Shown here one piece after another: positions 1-12,572 of a stretch of 64,000 nt of DNA. The position numbers and the translations under genes are program-made. The stretch comes from Cyrtodaria siliqua. Lineage: Eukaryota > Mollusca > Bivalvia > Adapedonta > Hiatellidae. Under the pieces are notes generated by a model. The model ran no database searches and was not told the origin of the DNA. It was given only the letters and a program-made list of their open reading frames with translations. The stretch's first letter is position 1, and every line of letters begins with the position of its first letter. The DNA lies in the NCBI GenBank assembly GCA_037043455.1, contig JAWPHD010000091.1, forward strand, positions 62,001-126,000, in the 5' to 3' direction.

Positions 1-616
1 TCGTTTTTCTAGAGCTTGTACACGAGTTGAGGACTTCACTATTTGTAATCTTTGTATAACTAAAAAGCTACTCCATCAGGGCTACCGTTATCGTAGACTC
101 CGTAAAACCTTTGCAAAATAGTATTATCTTAACCCTGACCTCTTTCCAAATATAAAAGTAATTTAAGAACTCTTCTGACATTGACTATCACAACTCTATG
201 GTGATGTTAACAGGTTTATCAAATGAGGTTATTACCCTATCATTTTGCAACGCACTGCATGCTTGTGGTGGACCCATTTACAGTTCGCCACTGTGCTTTC
301 CTGTTTGATTGTGCGATGACCGGACAGGCTTTGGACATCTGATGACGTCTACCTAAAGCCCAAAAGGACGGTGACTTTTGATGTTTGTCTGCAATCTTGT
401 CTTGTCGTGCACTCAGTGTATTATTCTCTTGTTGCTCTGGCTTCTGTCAAGTCACTGAGTACCTTCTTTGTGGCTTTCTAGGCTTTTTTTGTATTTATAT
501 ATACACGAGTATCTTTTAGTTTTACTTATATTGCCTAGTAATGCTGCTCTGTTGGTTAGAGAATAGTTCATGGCGGGGATTTATTTATTTACACTGTCCC
601 GTTTTACTGGGATGAC
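1..616. other. Unassigned AT-rich DNA
   Basis: I see no convincing exon, RNA gene or recognised repeat here. Short open frames are not supported by any motif. Confidence 0.5.
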
Positions 617-850
617 GGTAGAGTAAGTGCGTGGTTTGGTGCACTCTAGAACCTGTTTTAAACCCCCAGCGACCTTTTTTGCCACAGACCGTCCAAGGCG
701 GTAGCCCTATTGTCAACCCATGTTGTGTGTGTGACGGCATATGCCTTTATTCTTGGTTAACATGGCCATTCATGTTTGACCTTTTGCGTGTTTTGGGGTT
801 TACTGTGTTCTGTGAAAGCTGCATTTCCTGTTCGACTTTTATACTTATTA
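617..850 (+). repeat. Dispersed repeat A, copy 1
   Basis: This stretch matches the reverse complement of 7293-7530 over about 230 bases, including a shared GCTGCATTTCCTGTTCGAC block. The two copies are inverted relative to each other, as expected for an interspersed transposon-derived repeat. I cannot name the family. The short open frame running through it (631-951) has no recognisable domain. Confidence 0.7.
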
Positions 851-2310
851 ATATAATTTGCTCTGTATCTAATTTGATTTATCTTGCACGAGGGCTGAGA
901 ATGTTTTCGATTAGATCCATTAAATTGCACTCAGAGCCCGACATATCCTAAAATAAAACTAGTAATCATGTCCGCCTCGTATATTGAATGGATTTAAACA
1001 TGTTTATTACATTTCTATGCGTGAAAAATCGAGATTTCTCAGTGAAAGAATATTCATAATCGCTAAATATTAATAACTAACTCAAAACACAATAATAACT
1101 AACGTGGCTAACGTAGAACACAATAATAACTAACGTTGCGACGTTGAGTCGTGATGTCAACAAAGTGTTGCTGACGTCGACGTGCTTTGTTTTTTCACTC
1201 ACTCGCGTGCGCTCGTTCATAAAAAGAACCACACGTCTACCACTCGTGAAGGATTTCCCTATAATCGATCCCAGCAGTTAAATAATCTCTATATCACCAT
1301 CTTTCTTTCGTTTAGCGAACTCGGTATCTTAGTGAATTAAGCCTCGCGATTTCGAACTACTTACCTCTAAACTGCGTTGGTTCGCTACGTGGTGGACATG
1401 GGGAAAACGGCTTCGTCCTTGATCTCTAGATTGCAACTTAATACGGCGTTTTATCGGGACATTAATCACCATCTCGTTTAATTTTGTTTTCACTTTGCGC
1501 GACTAACAATACTATTTGCGAGTGCTGCCTATATATCATTCTCAGGATCACTATGTCATCGCGGCATACATGACATTACAGGTGAAGCAACAAGAAAGGA
1601 CACAGAAGAGATTTTGAACAAAGTGTCAAGATGTGGAATGAAAAGAAAGCTGGCCTAGGTAAGACAGTGACAATGTGCAAGTCAGGGAAGTACAAGTAGG
1701 GTTCGTGTAAAGATAATGGAGAATACAGTAAAGGTTAAATATAAATAAGGAAAGAAAGCGAATGAAAATAACATGTGAAAGAAAGACGCATAAAGAAAGT
1801 TCGAAGACGTTTGCTAAATACAGTAAAGAGGTTAGAAATGTCATTATAGACCGGAGACAAATATAGGCACACAGGTTAACCCTTAACCTGCTAAGCACGA
1901 CTATAAAAGCATTGAAGGCTGATCAGGGTTTACAATGGCCGGCTGCTGATCAGTCATTTTCACAAAACACCCCTTTGTCATATAAATGGAATGGTCTTAA
2001 TTCAAAGAAAGAACAGTCCATTATATATATGTAGCGGGGTAAGGGTTAAAAAAGGTCAGTTGTTAGAAACTAACTAATCAAACAGTTAGGTTAGACAAAC
2101 GCAAAAGAAAGTAATTTCGCCGGTTTGCAAAGTTAATTTCAAATACGATATGAACAACACTTGCTTACTTACTGTGTCGCCTGCGTAATGACATATGGTG
2201 ATATATGCTTGAACATTAATTTTAAATGCTTTCAAAAACGAGGAGAATATGGTTACCATAATTATGCCACAGTCTCTCTGTCACACTCTCTCTCTCTCTC
2301 TGAGTGAAAT
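851..2310. other. Unassigned intergenic DNA
   Basis: No gene recognised. A short CT microsatellite lies near 2283-2300, directly before the MITE-like repeat that starts at 2311. Confidence 0.5.
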
Positions 2311-3494
2311 TTAAAGTAAATATCCCGCCAACAACAGCCACATTTTACAATGTATGCCGTTTCTAAACCTACTGACAACGAGATATATATATAACTTACA
2401 TATTCTCTTTAGACACAATATAAACGGCTTTAAACAGCCAGACCAAACCCCAAAACTGGAGCTTCGAATTAAGAGTTACCAACTTATCATTTCTTTTTTA
2501 CGCATATCAATGTTACTCCATGGGTTTTACCCAGAGAAAGTTATATCACGTGGGGTTCTCTACGGTACTGTGTGTATGTGGATATTACTGGAGTTGGAAA
2601 TAAACGAAGTCCATGGTTTTTATATATACATCTGTATTAATTATCGTAGACACGATACAACTCGTATGGTAGATAAATGCATAATAAGGCATACTAAGTG
2701 ATCTTGAAATCATTAGTTCACAAATACATACACATATACATACATCATCTCAAATACATGTATTTATAATAAAGAATGCATTCCATAAGTATTGACTCAT
2801 AAAGAATATATATAAAGTATTTATGTGTCTAGTGGCCTATTATAGCTAATAATGATAAAACATGATTACATATACATTAGTGTAACACCTTACACAACAC
2901 ATCTTTATACATTGACTTACCAATTTATGGAATTAAGTGTATCTCTCATTCTCTCAACTGTCTTCACCATCCACTACTGTGTAGTTAGTCAACTCTGCAA
3001 GTTAATAACATTGTTATATGTTGTGCAAAGATTTGAAAGGATAGTGAGTATTTAATAATAGTATTAAATATGTAGTAACTAATACTGGCATCAAGATTTA
3101 CCAAAATAGTCAAACTGTAAACATTAAAGTTACATCAACTCATGGGAACATTAAAAAGGAAACAATTGCAATTATGAGATTAATTGTCTTCATGTCTTCT
3201 TTGCAGTAACCTAAGTTTGAAATACTAAAACTCTAAAAAAAACAAAACATGTCTGACCATTTCTGACCTTGCACAAAAGAGAACTGGACACACAAAATAT
3301 GCTGAACACAATTAAGTCATGTGACCATATTTCCAGGTAAAAGCCAACTCAAGCGTAACATCTAGTTAAAGGGAAGCAACTCGTGCAAACCACTTTCCAA
3401 ACAACTTACAGAGTTAACCTTAATTATCACGCCTGGACAGAGTTTTGATAAAGGGGTGTGTTTTGCCGTTATTTGGCAGGTTAGATTCTTTAAA
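2311..3494 (+). mobile_element. MITE-like repeat M, long copy
   Basis: The left end (TTAAAG followed by CCCGCCAACAACAG) and the right end (CCGTTATTTGGC, then TTCTTTAAA) match the ends of the copies at 10285-10631, 10632-10970 and 62555-62802. The ends are partly inverted repeats of each other (TTTAAAG and CCCGCCAA), and TTAA at the boundary may be the target. The other full copies are about 340 bp; this one is about 1.18 kb, so it is either a longer family member or carries an insertion. No transposase is visible. Confidence 0.6.
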
Positions 3495-3500
3495 TAATAT

Positions 3501-3742
3501 TATCACATAACATGTGGTGTGGGAGTGTAATAACACCATTCAATTTCTTCGATATTCCACTAGTGGTATAACTTAACGTTAATGACGTCATGGATTTCAC
3601 GTTAATGTAATGTTTTCTGACGTTATGTGACGTTATAAGTTATGTAATAAATAGAAGTTAACAGCCTCGAATTATATCATTTTGCCAACTCGTTTAATAA
3701 ATTCAGAAATGAATGAGTACTCATGTAAGATCCTCTATTAAT
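3501..3742 (+). repeat. Dispersed repeat B, copy 1
   Basis: It matches 5112-5417 in direct orientation, from TATCACATAACATGTGG to ATCCTCTATTA. The two copies flank exon 1 of the B-box gene at a distance of about 1.6 kb. The copies differ by many point changes and small indels, so the duplication is not recent. Confidence 0.75.
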
Positions 3743-4043
3743 CGATCTATATATTAGCCCCCGTGCAGAATAAATTAAGTGCATGCAAAGCAATGTTTTA
3801 CATACATTTCGATGTCTGATGAGAACCCCATCTTCATCAAAGTAGCTGGAATATGTGCTGTCACTCATGCTTTGATCTGTATCAGGTACAATACAAGCCG
3901 AGCTAAACCGTAACCGTCAATTTCCGCCACTGACTACGGAAATCGACGAAATATTAAACATACAATCGGAAATATTTATTGAAGGTGTCGGAATATCATG
4001 CGATTATATGCAAGAACGAACGCTTTTTTCGACGTCATAAGAA

Positions 4044-4130
4044 TGAATGAATGGATGGAATGAATGAATGAATTGGTGAATGAATGAATGATTGAATGAA
4101 TGAATCAATGAATCAATGAATGAATGAATG

Positions 4131-4179
<49 letters not shown>

Positions 4180-4300
4180 ATCAATCAATCAAATCAATCA
4201 ATCAAACAATATATCATTCAATCAATCAATCAATCAATCAACCAATCAATCAATCAATCTATCTATCTATCTATCTATTTATCAATCAAGTAATCGATCA
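4044..4300 (+). repeat. Microsatellite (GAAT)n/(CAAT)n/(CTAT)n
   Basis: Compound tetranucleotide repeat: GAATGAAT tracts, then a long CAAT tract from about 4128, then CTAT units. The open frames across it are simple-repeat translations, not genes. It lies about 240 bp upstream of exon 1 of the B-box gene. Confidence 0.95.
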
Positions 4301-4540
4301 ATCATTGGAAATAATTATCATGTGCACAATCCCCATTCAACCACAAAACATGATATTCAGTAAGGTATTATCAATACAAACAAAAACATGTGTAACATAA
4401 AAAATGCAGTGAATACGTAACTTATCATTTATAAACAGTATCGCTCAATAAGGAAGTAACTAGTAGGTCACATATTTATATCGTGAATAAACCTGTGAAA
4501 CATTGTCGTTTATATCGTATTTTAAATTAACGTTGCAAAA

Positions 4541-4884
4541 ATGGCGACCGGCGGTTCGTCGCCGTCTGCTGGAAAAGTTTTCCAGGAATGCGATGCTTGG
4601 CAGTGCACTCCGTGCAGTAAGGACGACAAACACGTGGAATCTGTGAAATATTGTGTGGAGTGCCAGGAACATTTATGTAGCGCGTGCCTTCTACAACACA
4701 GTCGATTCTCCGTAATGAAAAGCCATTCCATCCTTGACAGTGGAGGTAAAAAGGAACTGATGGAGCCAACCGCGACCCAGAACCTTCCAACAGAGAAATG
4801 TGAACACCATCACGGTGTTTTGGACTTGTTCTGTAAGAACCACGATGTTATCTGTTGTAAGGCGTGTGTCGCATGTGATCACAG
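4541..4884 (+). CDS. B-box zinc finger (TRIM-like) protein, exon 1
   Basis: First coding exon of a two-exon gene completed at 13290-14619. It encodes residues 1-115. Residues C22, C25, C38, C41, C46, C49, H53 and H62 fit a B-box type 1 zinc finger. C87, H90, C98, H101, C106, C109 and H114 begin a B-box type 2 that is finished by the first residues of exon 2. There is no RING finger before the B-boxes, so the usual TRIM ubiquitin-ligase domain is absent. The start is the ATG after AAAA at 4537-4540. The exon ends at a consensus donor (ACAG|GTATT) in phase 2, which joins in frame to the acceptor at 13289. The intron would be about 8.4 kb. The role (scaffold, immune or ubiquitin-related) is inferred from the family only. 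Confidence 0.8.
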
Positions 4885-5111
4885 GTATTATTTTGTTTTA
4901 AACTTTATATTTTATTATCGATTACATAAAGTTATATATCTTATACAAATCACTCTCGATGGCTCAAATGACAACGTAAGTGTGGTTTTGTAATACATAC
5001 GGACGTACGACATTGTGGCGACTACGTCTCGTTTTTCGCTTAAACGGCTCGACAATTAAAATGTATTAAAAAATTACCTAGATTAAAAGTGTATGGTTGT
5101 GTATTTCCATT

Positions 5112-5417
5112 TATCACATAACATGTGGTGTGTAATAACACCCATCAATATTTTCGATATTCCACTAGTGCTATAACATAACGTTAATGACGTCTTGGAC
5201 GTCACGTTAATGTACGTTTTCTAACGTAATGTGGCGTTATAAGTTATGTAATAAATAGAATCTAACATTCGTTCGTTATTAAACTCGTTCATTCGTTATT
5301 AAACTCGTTAGCAAAAATGATATAATGCTCGGCAAGAGCCTCGCATTATATCATTTTGCCAACTCGTTTAATAAATTCAATAATGAATGAGTACTCATGT
5401 TAGATCCTCTATTACTC
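5112..5417 (+). repeat. Dispersed repeat B, copy 2 with internal palindrome
   Basis: Direct copy of 3501-3742. It is about 60 bp longer because of a foldback near 5280-5380: a TTATTAAACTCGTT...ATGATATAATGC arm is followed by its inverse, GCATTATATCATTTTGCC...AACTCGTTTAATAA, around a short loop. Confidence 0.7.
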
Positions 5418-6297
5418 GTAAGGACAAATGTAGGGTAAATTTTCCACTTTAAACCACTTTATATAATCCGAACATTCATCGACAACTAGAAGTACGGAAG
5501 CATAGAATTACGAAAGCATACATGATTTCTCTCGTTATATCAAAGTGACAGACTTGTGTATAGATATTGGAAAAAAAACAAAAGGTGCAAAACGATTTAT
5601 ATTTTCTAAACAATAATCTATTCATATGCATATCGACATAAGTTTGTTGTTGGTTGTATAATAAGCAACAGTATCACTGAGACTTAGGTAGCTTAAACAA
5701 TAATGTCATGTACCATAAATACTCACTTAGAACCAAATAAAAATATCAACATAAATTTGCTTTTAAAAAATTATTTTTTTACATTATGTTCTATAAACAA
5801 GTGGTAATATATAGTAAACTAGTGAGCGAATGATTGAGTGATCTGAGTGAGTATTATTGATTAGAATTTTGTATATAATTTTGTAAAAAAATTGTAAAAA
5901 CAATAAATGTAAATGCTGTAAGGTGTACGAGGGATGGTCCTCCTCCTCTACCCCTCGTACATCATTTGACGGGGAGAATAAATGGGTCTCCAATATTTGG
6001 AGGCCGAAACAAACAACAAAAAACAGTAATTTCATGTATTAACTACTGAACCTGTTATCCTATATTGTCTTTATCGGGTTGTTATCGCTAGTTTATCGGC
6101 TATCGTGACTGATGAGTGATTAAATGTTGAATAATAATCTACCCATTTCGCTATTAAGATTGCATGCAGATTACCACTGTATGACACAATAATGTATATA
6201 GCTGCCGTATCTAAAGGTGCAAATACTAGACACTTGTTTCAACGGATGGTCCAAGCTTTTGTCGAGCACATTGGTCTAACTGATCTGGCATTCAATT

Positions 6298-6599
6298 CAT
6301 CAACCATTCTTGATTGATTGATTGAATTGGATTTTATAGTCGCACCAACAGCTAAGGTCATATGGCGACTTTCCAGCTTCCATTGGTGGAGGAAGACCCC
6401 AGGTGCCCCTCCGGGCAATTTTCGTGCACGGGCGGGCACCTGGGTAGAACCACCGACGTTCCGCAAGCCAGCTGGATAGCTTCCTCACATAAAGATTCCT
6501 AGGCCCCTGAGGGATCGAACCTACAGCGGTGAGGGGCAAGTGATTTCAAGTCAGAGACGTTAACCACTCGGCCACGGAGGCCCCATCAACCATTCTTGA
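6298..6599 (-). mobile_element. tRNA-derived SINE (minus strand) with 16-bp target duplication
   Basis: The body at 6314-6583 is flanked by perfect direct repeats CATCAACCATTCTTGA (6298-6313 and 6584-6599). Read on the minus strand it starts with a tRNA-like head: A-box GTGGCCGAGTGGTTAAC and B-box GGTTCGATCCC. The middle carries GGTTCTACCCAGG. The tail ends GTGCGACTATAAAATCCAATTC followed by TCAA repeats; the tail resembles those of the other SINEs in this window. The intact target duplication shows a clean LINE-driven insertion into the intron of the B-box gene. Confidence 0.92.
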
Positions 6600-6670
6600 G
6601 AATGTTCTTACACTGAAGCCCATGTATGAAAAGTTCAATCACAGATAGTTCTATATGTATTAATGTTCAT

Positions 6671-7163
6671 AACAAGCTGTTATGTGTAACTATGACAATA
6701 ACAAGCTGTTATGTGTAACTATGACAATAACAAGCTGTTATGTGTAACTATGACAATAACAAGCTGTTATGTGTAACTATGACAATAACAAGCTGTTATG
6801 TGTAACTATGACAATAACAAGCTGTTATGTGTAACTATGACAATAACAAGCTGTTATGTGTAACTATGACAATAACAAGCTGTTATGTGTAACTATGACA
6901 ATAACAAGCTGTTATGTGTAACTATGACAATAACAAGCTGTTATGTGTAACTATGACAATAACAAGCTGTTATGTGTAACTATGACAATAACAAGCTGTT
7001 ATGTGTAACTATGACAATAACAAGCTGTTATGTGTAACTATGACAATAACAAGCTGTTATGTGTAACTATGACAATAACAAGCTGTTATGTGTAACTATG
7101 ACAATAACAAGCTGTTATGTGTAACTATGACAATAACAAGCTGTTATGTGTAACTATGACAAA
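6671..7163 (+). repeat. 29-bp tandem array, ~17 copies
   Basis: Near-identical 29-bp units, each containing ATAACAAGCTGTTAT, which is an imperfect palindrome, followed by GTGTAACTATGACA. I see practically no variation between units, which suggests recent amplification or homogenisation. The array lies inside the B-box gene intron. Confidence 0.97.
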
Positions 7164-7292
7164 TATTAATAAAAAACAACTTCATTCGATTGTTTATCTT
7201 TGAAGGTCCTGAGAATATTTATGAACGAAATTGGTAACAGAAACCATTAATCTATTTCACTTACCGATTTAATCGGCGTGTGTTTTCAATAA

Positions 7293-7530
7293 AAATAAGT
7301 ATAAAAGTCGAACAGGAAATGCAGCTTTCACAGAACACAGTAAACTCAAAAACACGCAAAACGACAAGCATGAATGGCAGTGTTAATAAGAAATAAAGGC
7401 ATATGACGTCACAAGCACAAAAAAGGTTTGACAATAGGGCTACTGCCTTGAACGGTCAGTGGCTGTAAAAGACCTCTGGGGGTTTAAACGAGGTCCTAGG
7501 GTGCACCAAACCTAACACTTACCCTACAGT
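7293..7530 (-). repeat. Dispersed repeat A, copy 2 (inverted)
   Basis: Reverse-complement match to 617-850. It shares the stretches GGTTTGGTGCAC and CTGCATTTCCTGTTCGAC. The family is not identified. Confidence 0.7.
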
Positions 7531-8165
7531 ACAGTCTTATTGAAAGTAACCAGATGTTATTTATAATGCAATGATGTGTTTCGTGATAGCATATTTATAT
7601 GTGACGGTGCAACAATTAACGTGACGCAAACTGGTACTTAGATCTATATCTCCACCTTATTGTTGAAATCGGAGTATATTGACAATAGGTTTTATTATAA
7701 TACCTTTGCACGTGTTATTGTTTGTTGGGAGTATCGTATTGGTTTGATTGGATAACTGAATGACAACCGTGTTTATTCACTGTAACACTATTAAACCCCG
7801 GTACACACGGTAAGATTATCTCATAGGACAAATATTATAAGACAAATCCGATACAATCTATCTTATGAGATTGCCTGTACACACGGTGAGATTAATTTTA
7901 TGGGATTTTCTGGTGATCTTCAAATAAATGCATACTGGATCTTTCCAGAATGTAAACGTATGAAAGTGCTTTGTCATACATATTTATTGTGATAGTCTTT
8001 GTGCGTGACTGTCCACTAAACTTCCTCTTCCTCATAATATCCCAGCAATTCATCAATGTTATCATTCGTCCAGTTTCCTGCCATGTTGCTATGTATAAAC
8101 TAAGATACCCGCGTGTACAATTATACAATGCATAGCCCCTATGCTGCGAAATTTATGTCAAATCT

Positions 8166-8455
8166 GGAACGGTCCGAGTATTAACTTTCATACCCCATCC
8201 AACCCCTTCTCCAAGAAGCGAAAACGGGGTTGGCTGGGGTATGAAATAAAACCTTAACTTCGTCTTAAACAGTTTACATATTGAAAATTAAAACATGTAA
8301 TAGGTAATTTTAAACAGGTTATGGCATTTTTTTCTCTAAAAAATGTTTTTAAACATGTTTTATTGTCGGAATAACCGTTATAAAATCCTGCTAATATAAG
8401 CTTTCCAATCGCTTAATGGAATTAGGACGGGACCACGTAATGAGTAAAAAAAGGA
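8166..8455 (+). repeat. Dispersed repeat C, copy 1
   Basis: Direct match to 22972-23245 (GGTCCGAGTATTAACTTTC through CGCTTAATGG...CGTAATG). Both copies sit in introns of different genes. The start contains an imperfect palindrome (CATACCCCATCCAACCCC ... GGGGTTGGCTGGGGTATG). No coding capacity is seen; it is probably a non-autonomous transposon. Confidence 0.75.
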
Positions 8456-8990
8456 CTTTGCAATAAAAGGCTTCTAATCGTAGCCATTTGAAAGGGAATG
8501 GGAGCAATCTATAAGGCGGATTGGTGTCAATTCAAATACAAATGGAAACCTTCCCAATATGCTTCCGGTTCATATGAAATGTGCATGTTTATTTCTAATT
8601 AAGCTGTTGTTTTGTTAAGGAAGATGTTCGTTCTGTAAATCTTGACGTCTAGGCTGCGTTTTGTTGTGTAATCGTAAATTTTAATTTAAATGAGGATTTA
8701 AGTGTACAATCTCCGGATTTTCCATCAAAACAAAATGTTCATGATTTAACAGCTATACTTTCCCAGTTTATCAACTATTTCCCGAATTGGTCCTGTTACG
8801 CTCCCTAGTCAGAGGAATATATACAAGTGTCGAAACAGTGGGGTCATCCGTGTAATGCACTGACTGAATATACAATTAACACCTAAGCCTTCAGTGGCAT
8901 AACGACATGCGTAATGCAGCAATATCTGTGATTTGATTTCTTTAATTGGTCAACCTAACTGAAATAGCAAGTGCGAGGAACTAGCGTGAG

Positions 8991-9625
8991 GCCTCTATAG
9001 CCCAGTGGTAGAGCACTGGGCCCACAAGCGGAAGGTCGTGGGTTCAAACCCCGCCGGATACTGGTCTCTCCATTATCATCTTTCATTTATTCATTGCTTA
9101 TCATTCATTACCATTTGGCAAAAATCCACCTTCTCGGCCCTTAAATTTGCTTCATGAGTAGTTAGTACCTCACTGCTGACTTGTGACGATGTTAGGCCGA
9201 CGTTCACTGAAAGAAGGGAAGCTGTAGACAGAAATTCGTTGGTTCTTCGTATGGCGCGTCTAAAGTATGCAGTGGCCAGTAGCCTAGTAGTGGCATAGTA
9301 GCTTGAATGGAGTACCATTGAGTACTAGGGGGAGGCTGTTTCACAGCAATAGACAATATCAGAAGACATATCAGCAATGTCCCAGAAACAGTACAATCCG
9401 AAGGAAAAAAGAGAAAAATCAGGTGAACTGCGGGTGAACAGCGAGAGTCGTCGCAGAAACGGAATATACAGCGAGGCTTCAGCAGAAAGTATGTCAGAAC
9501 AGATCACCATCTAGTAGGAGGGACAACAGCAGAGCTGGCGGAAGACGGAGTGAGGGGAGGCGAAAGAAAGGAGCAGACAAAAGGGGTTGAGAAGGTGGGC
9601 AAAAAAAAAAAAAAAAAAAAAAAAA
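8991..9625 (+). mobile_element. tRNA-like sequence followed by body and poly(A) run
   Basis: 8991-9062 has RNA polymerase III boxes: A-box TAGCCCAGTGG and B-box GGTTCAAACCCC with a pairable T-arm. The first seven bases do not pair with the expected 3' acceptor strand, so it is not a functional tRNA gene. The sequence runs on for about 540 bases and ends in 25 A residues (9601-9625), which suggests a retroposed transcript with a tRNA-derived head. I did not find a clean target-site duplication, so the link between the head and the poly(A) is tentative. Confidence 0.45.
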
Positions 9626-10284
9626 TCCTTGCGTGTGGTACCACTATAACAGCTGCTGCCGTGATCGATGATTATAATTTGTAGAGTTGACTGTATTTGG
9701 ATTTAGCACACATGTGTAGAAAAGTAAAAACGTTGTGGTAGAAACTATACCAAGCTTTCTAATCGAATTACTATACTAATTTATTCTTTTATATAACTAT
9801 CTAACAATGCAGCAACTTGTATTAATTGCATAAATAATTTAAATTTGCGCTTTAAAAAAATAGCCTGGAAATCAAGTCGCGCGCTCCAAATGTCCACTTA
9901 AAATGTTCTTCGCGCGTTTTAAATCTTAAATTTTAAAATCTAAGGATTTGGTGTTAACAAGTTTTGGCAGGCCTGGGATTATATTGCCAAACGTTGTACA
10001 TATAATTAAAATAAAGTGTGTTTCTATCAAACAAACAAGACTGTATAGGAGTCACTATTAATGATTAATACAGCAAAACTGAACCAGTCGTCTGTTTTTC
10101 TGACCAAACTATTTCATTAGCGTACTACTGAAAATGGTTCCTAGTTTAGTGGATATGCGCAGTGAATATTAACTGCTGAAACACATTAAGATGGTTGTAT
10201 TCATATTTGGATTGAAGCTTCCAGATCGTCACAAGTCCCTTTAAAGCTGAGTGATTTGTTTCCGATTAGTTGTATCGGAAATAC

Positions 10285-10970
10285 TTAAAGTCCCTATCCT
10301 GCCATAAACAGGCAACTTTTACAACAGATATACACCGTTCTACACCTACTGACGATGAGGTATATAATTATATAACTTACATAGTTTGAGAATCCAAACT
10401 ATATAGACACAATATAAACGACTTTAACCAGCCAGGTCACATCACACAACTGGAGAGTCGAGTTACCAACTTATAATTCATTTTATGCATAGTCAATCAA
10501 ATTTAAGAACCCGTGAATAAATCCTATATTTTAATCGGCACATATATATTATTTATTACCTGAACAAGTGGATAGAGTTTCAATAGACGGTTTTGTAGTG
10601 TACCGTTATTTGGCGGGTTAGTTTCTTTAAAGAAACAAAAGAAACTAACCCGCCAAATAACGGCAAAATTACACTACAAAACTATTTATATCTAAACACT
10701 GTTCAGATGTTCACGTCATATAATAATGTATATCGGCCAATTTTCACGGGTTCTTAAAATAGCCGTGACTGAATATGCGTAAATGAATTATGAATTGGTA
10801 ATTCTTAATTCGAGGCTCTAATTTTCAATTTTGGCCAGGCTGGTAAAAGCCGTTAATATTATGTCTATATAATTTGGATTCTCAACATATGCCTCGTTGC
10901 ACGTAGGTTTAGGAACGGTGTACATATGTTCAAAAATGTGACTGTTGTTGGCGGGAACGCTACTTTAAAA
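10285..10970. mobile_element. Two MITE-like M repeats in inverted, head-on arrangement
   Basis: 10285-10631 (plus) and 10632-10970 (minus) are divergent copies of the repeat also found at 2311-3494 and 62555-62802. They meet at TTTCTTTAAAGAAAC, making a ~680-bp palindrome. The innermost ~35 bases of each arm (ACCCGCCAAATAACGG and its complement) are nearly identical while the outer parts have diverged. Confidence 0.8.
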
Positions 10971-12270
10971 ATCGTCAAAACTACTAATGAGTTTCGATAT
11001 ATATTGTGCAATACCGTTTAAGTGTGATTCGATTCTTGTTTTTCTAGCACGTTTTTCACCATGAAACTGACCAGGAATGAATTGTCAAATGTAAACAAAA
11101 GTACACCATGTGTCTTCAGATCTTAAGGTTTATTGTCCAACGATTTCCTTCCAGCGCGCTTAGTCGAATTGTTTCCATTGCATCATATCACACATCGGAC
11201 ATAAAAACCATTAAAGCGATAGATGAACTTAAAAAATGATTATCGATTTAAAAAACATACCCAAATGTTCATTCATGCACAAAGGGACTGAATTCATATA
11301 TACCTATGAAAATGAAGTTTCACTGCCTCATTTAACAACAACGGACTCAACAATTTTAGTTGTTTTATGTAAACTATGTCAATAGTAGTTTCCCTTTTAT
11401 ACAGCCGATTAAAGTTTAACGTTAAGCCAACTCGTGTTTTGCAATATGCAATGCATACTATAAAAGGGATCCATTGAAAGCAACAAACACAAATAAGAGA
11501 GAAAAGTAGCATAGTAGACCGTTTAATTGAGGCTGTTTATGAGAGGTAATATAAGTTGCGACACCTCTCACCCCACCAGGTCAAAGACAGAGCTGTCATG
11601 TATTTAAAGTTGTAAATGTACCAACGCCCCCCATCCAACCTTCGTCAACCTACGCTCCCTAGTCAGTCACCCTACGCTCCCTAGTTAGCGGACGTATTTA
11701 CCACTTTGTTTCAAATAAGTTAGAATATGATATAGTAATTTATAACCGATGCAAAGGAGAGTACCGCCCATCCAGCACTGGCTTAAATAAGTTTAGTTTA
11801 CTTTTAAGCGACACATATCGGGCCTAGTACTAATAACTAATTGTAGTCTGTGCGACCTTTTACAGTTACTACCCAGTTCCTAATGAACGACTACCGATAT
11901 ATGGGTGGATACATACAGGCACATTCTGACAAAAAAATAGATGGGAGCAGAGCTATAGTTACATGCTTGAAAATATATGGAAGCTGGGCTATAGTTGCAT
12001 GAAGACAGTTAGATGAAGGCAGGGCTATAGCTGCCGATAAATAGATGGAGGCAGGGCTATAGTCGCATGCTTACCGATTAATAGATGAAAGCATGGCTAT
12101 GGTTGCATGTTGACATATTGATAAATAATGATAACCAGACTGATTTAGAAATATAGACGGGTGCTAATAAACTGATGAATGCTGAAATATAGAGTTGGAT
12201 TCAGACCTGGATGAGCTCATGAATGTTCATAAATAACTGGTGGCATGTTTGATGTATAATATATAAATAT
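10971..12270. repeat. Intron DNA with degenerate minisatellite near 11939-12110
   Basis: Mostly unassigned. From about 11939 a motif of the type GATGGAAGCAGGGCTATAGTTGCATG recurs about five times in degenerate form, and a further unit appears at 12566-12590 beyond the SINE. The SINE therefore inserted into the array. Confidence 0.5.
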
Positions 12271-12572
12271 ATAGATAGATGGAATTGAATTGAATGTTGT
12301 TTAACGGCTCATCAACACAGTATAGGTTATTTAGAGCCGCCCCAGAGAGAGGGGAAGGATACATAGGAATCCGGGAACCGTGCCCTACTCTTATTATCGA
12401 ATAGATTCCTATGGTTCTTTAACGTGCTCGGAGGATAGACCGATACACGGGACCGCCCGGTTTACGTCCCCATCCGACGGACGAGGCTAAGGAAAAGTGT
12501 CTTGCCTAAGAACACACCGACGAAACTCAGTGGCACCACGGAGGATTGAACCCGGGGCCATAGATAGATGGA
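12271..12572 (-). mobile_element. SINE (minus strand) with 13-bp target duplication
   Basis: Flanked by direct repeats ATAGATAGATGGA at 12271-12283 and 12560-12572. Read on the minus strand, a B-box-like GGGTTCAATCC lies near the head and the tail contains GATGAGCCGTTAAACAACATTCAATTCAAT in imperfect form, similar in design to the other SINE tails in this window. It interrupts the minisatellite at 11939-12600. Confidence 0.85.

Noticed and set aside
6671..7163. CRISPR-like regular repeats
   Set aside because: The units are directly adjacent without unique spacers, and this is a eukaryotic genome.
8991..9062. Functional tRNA gene
   Set aside because: A- and B-boxes are present but the acceptor ends do not pair and the anticodon arm is poor; it continues into a longer retroposon-like sequence.
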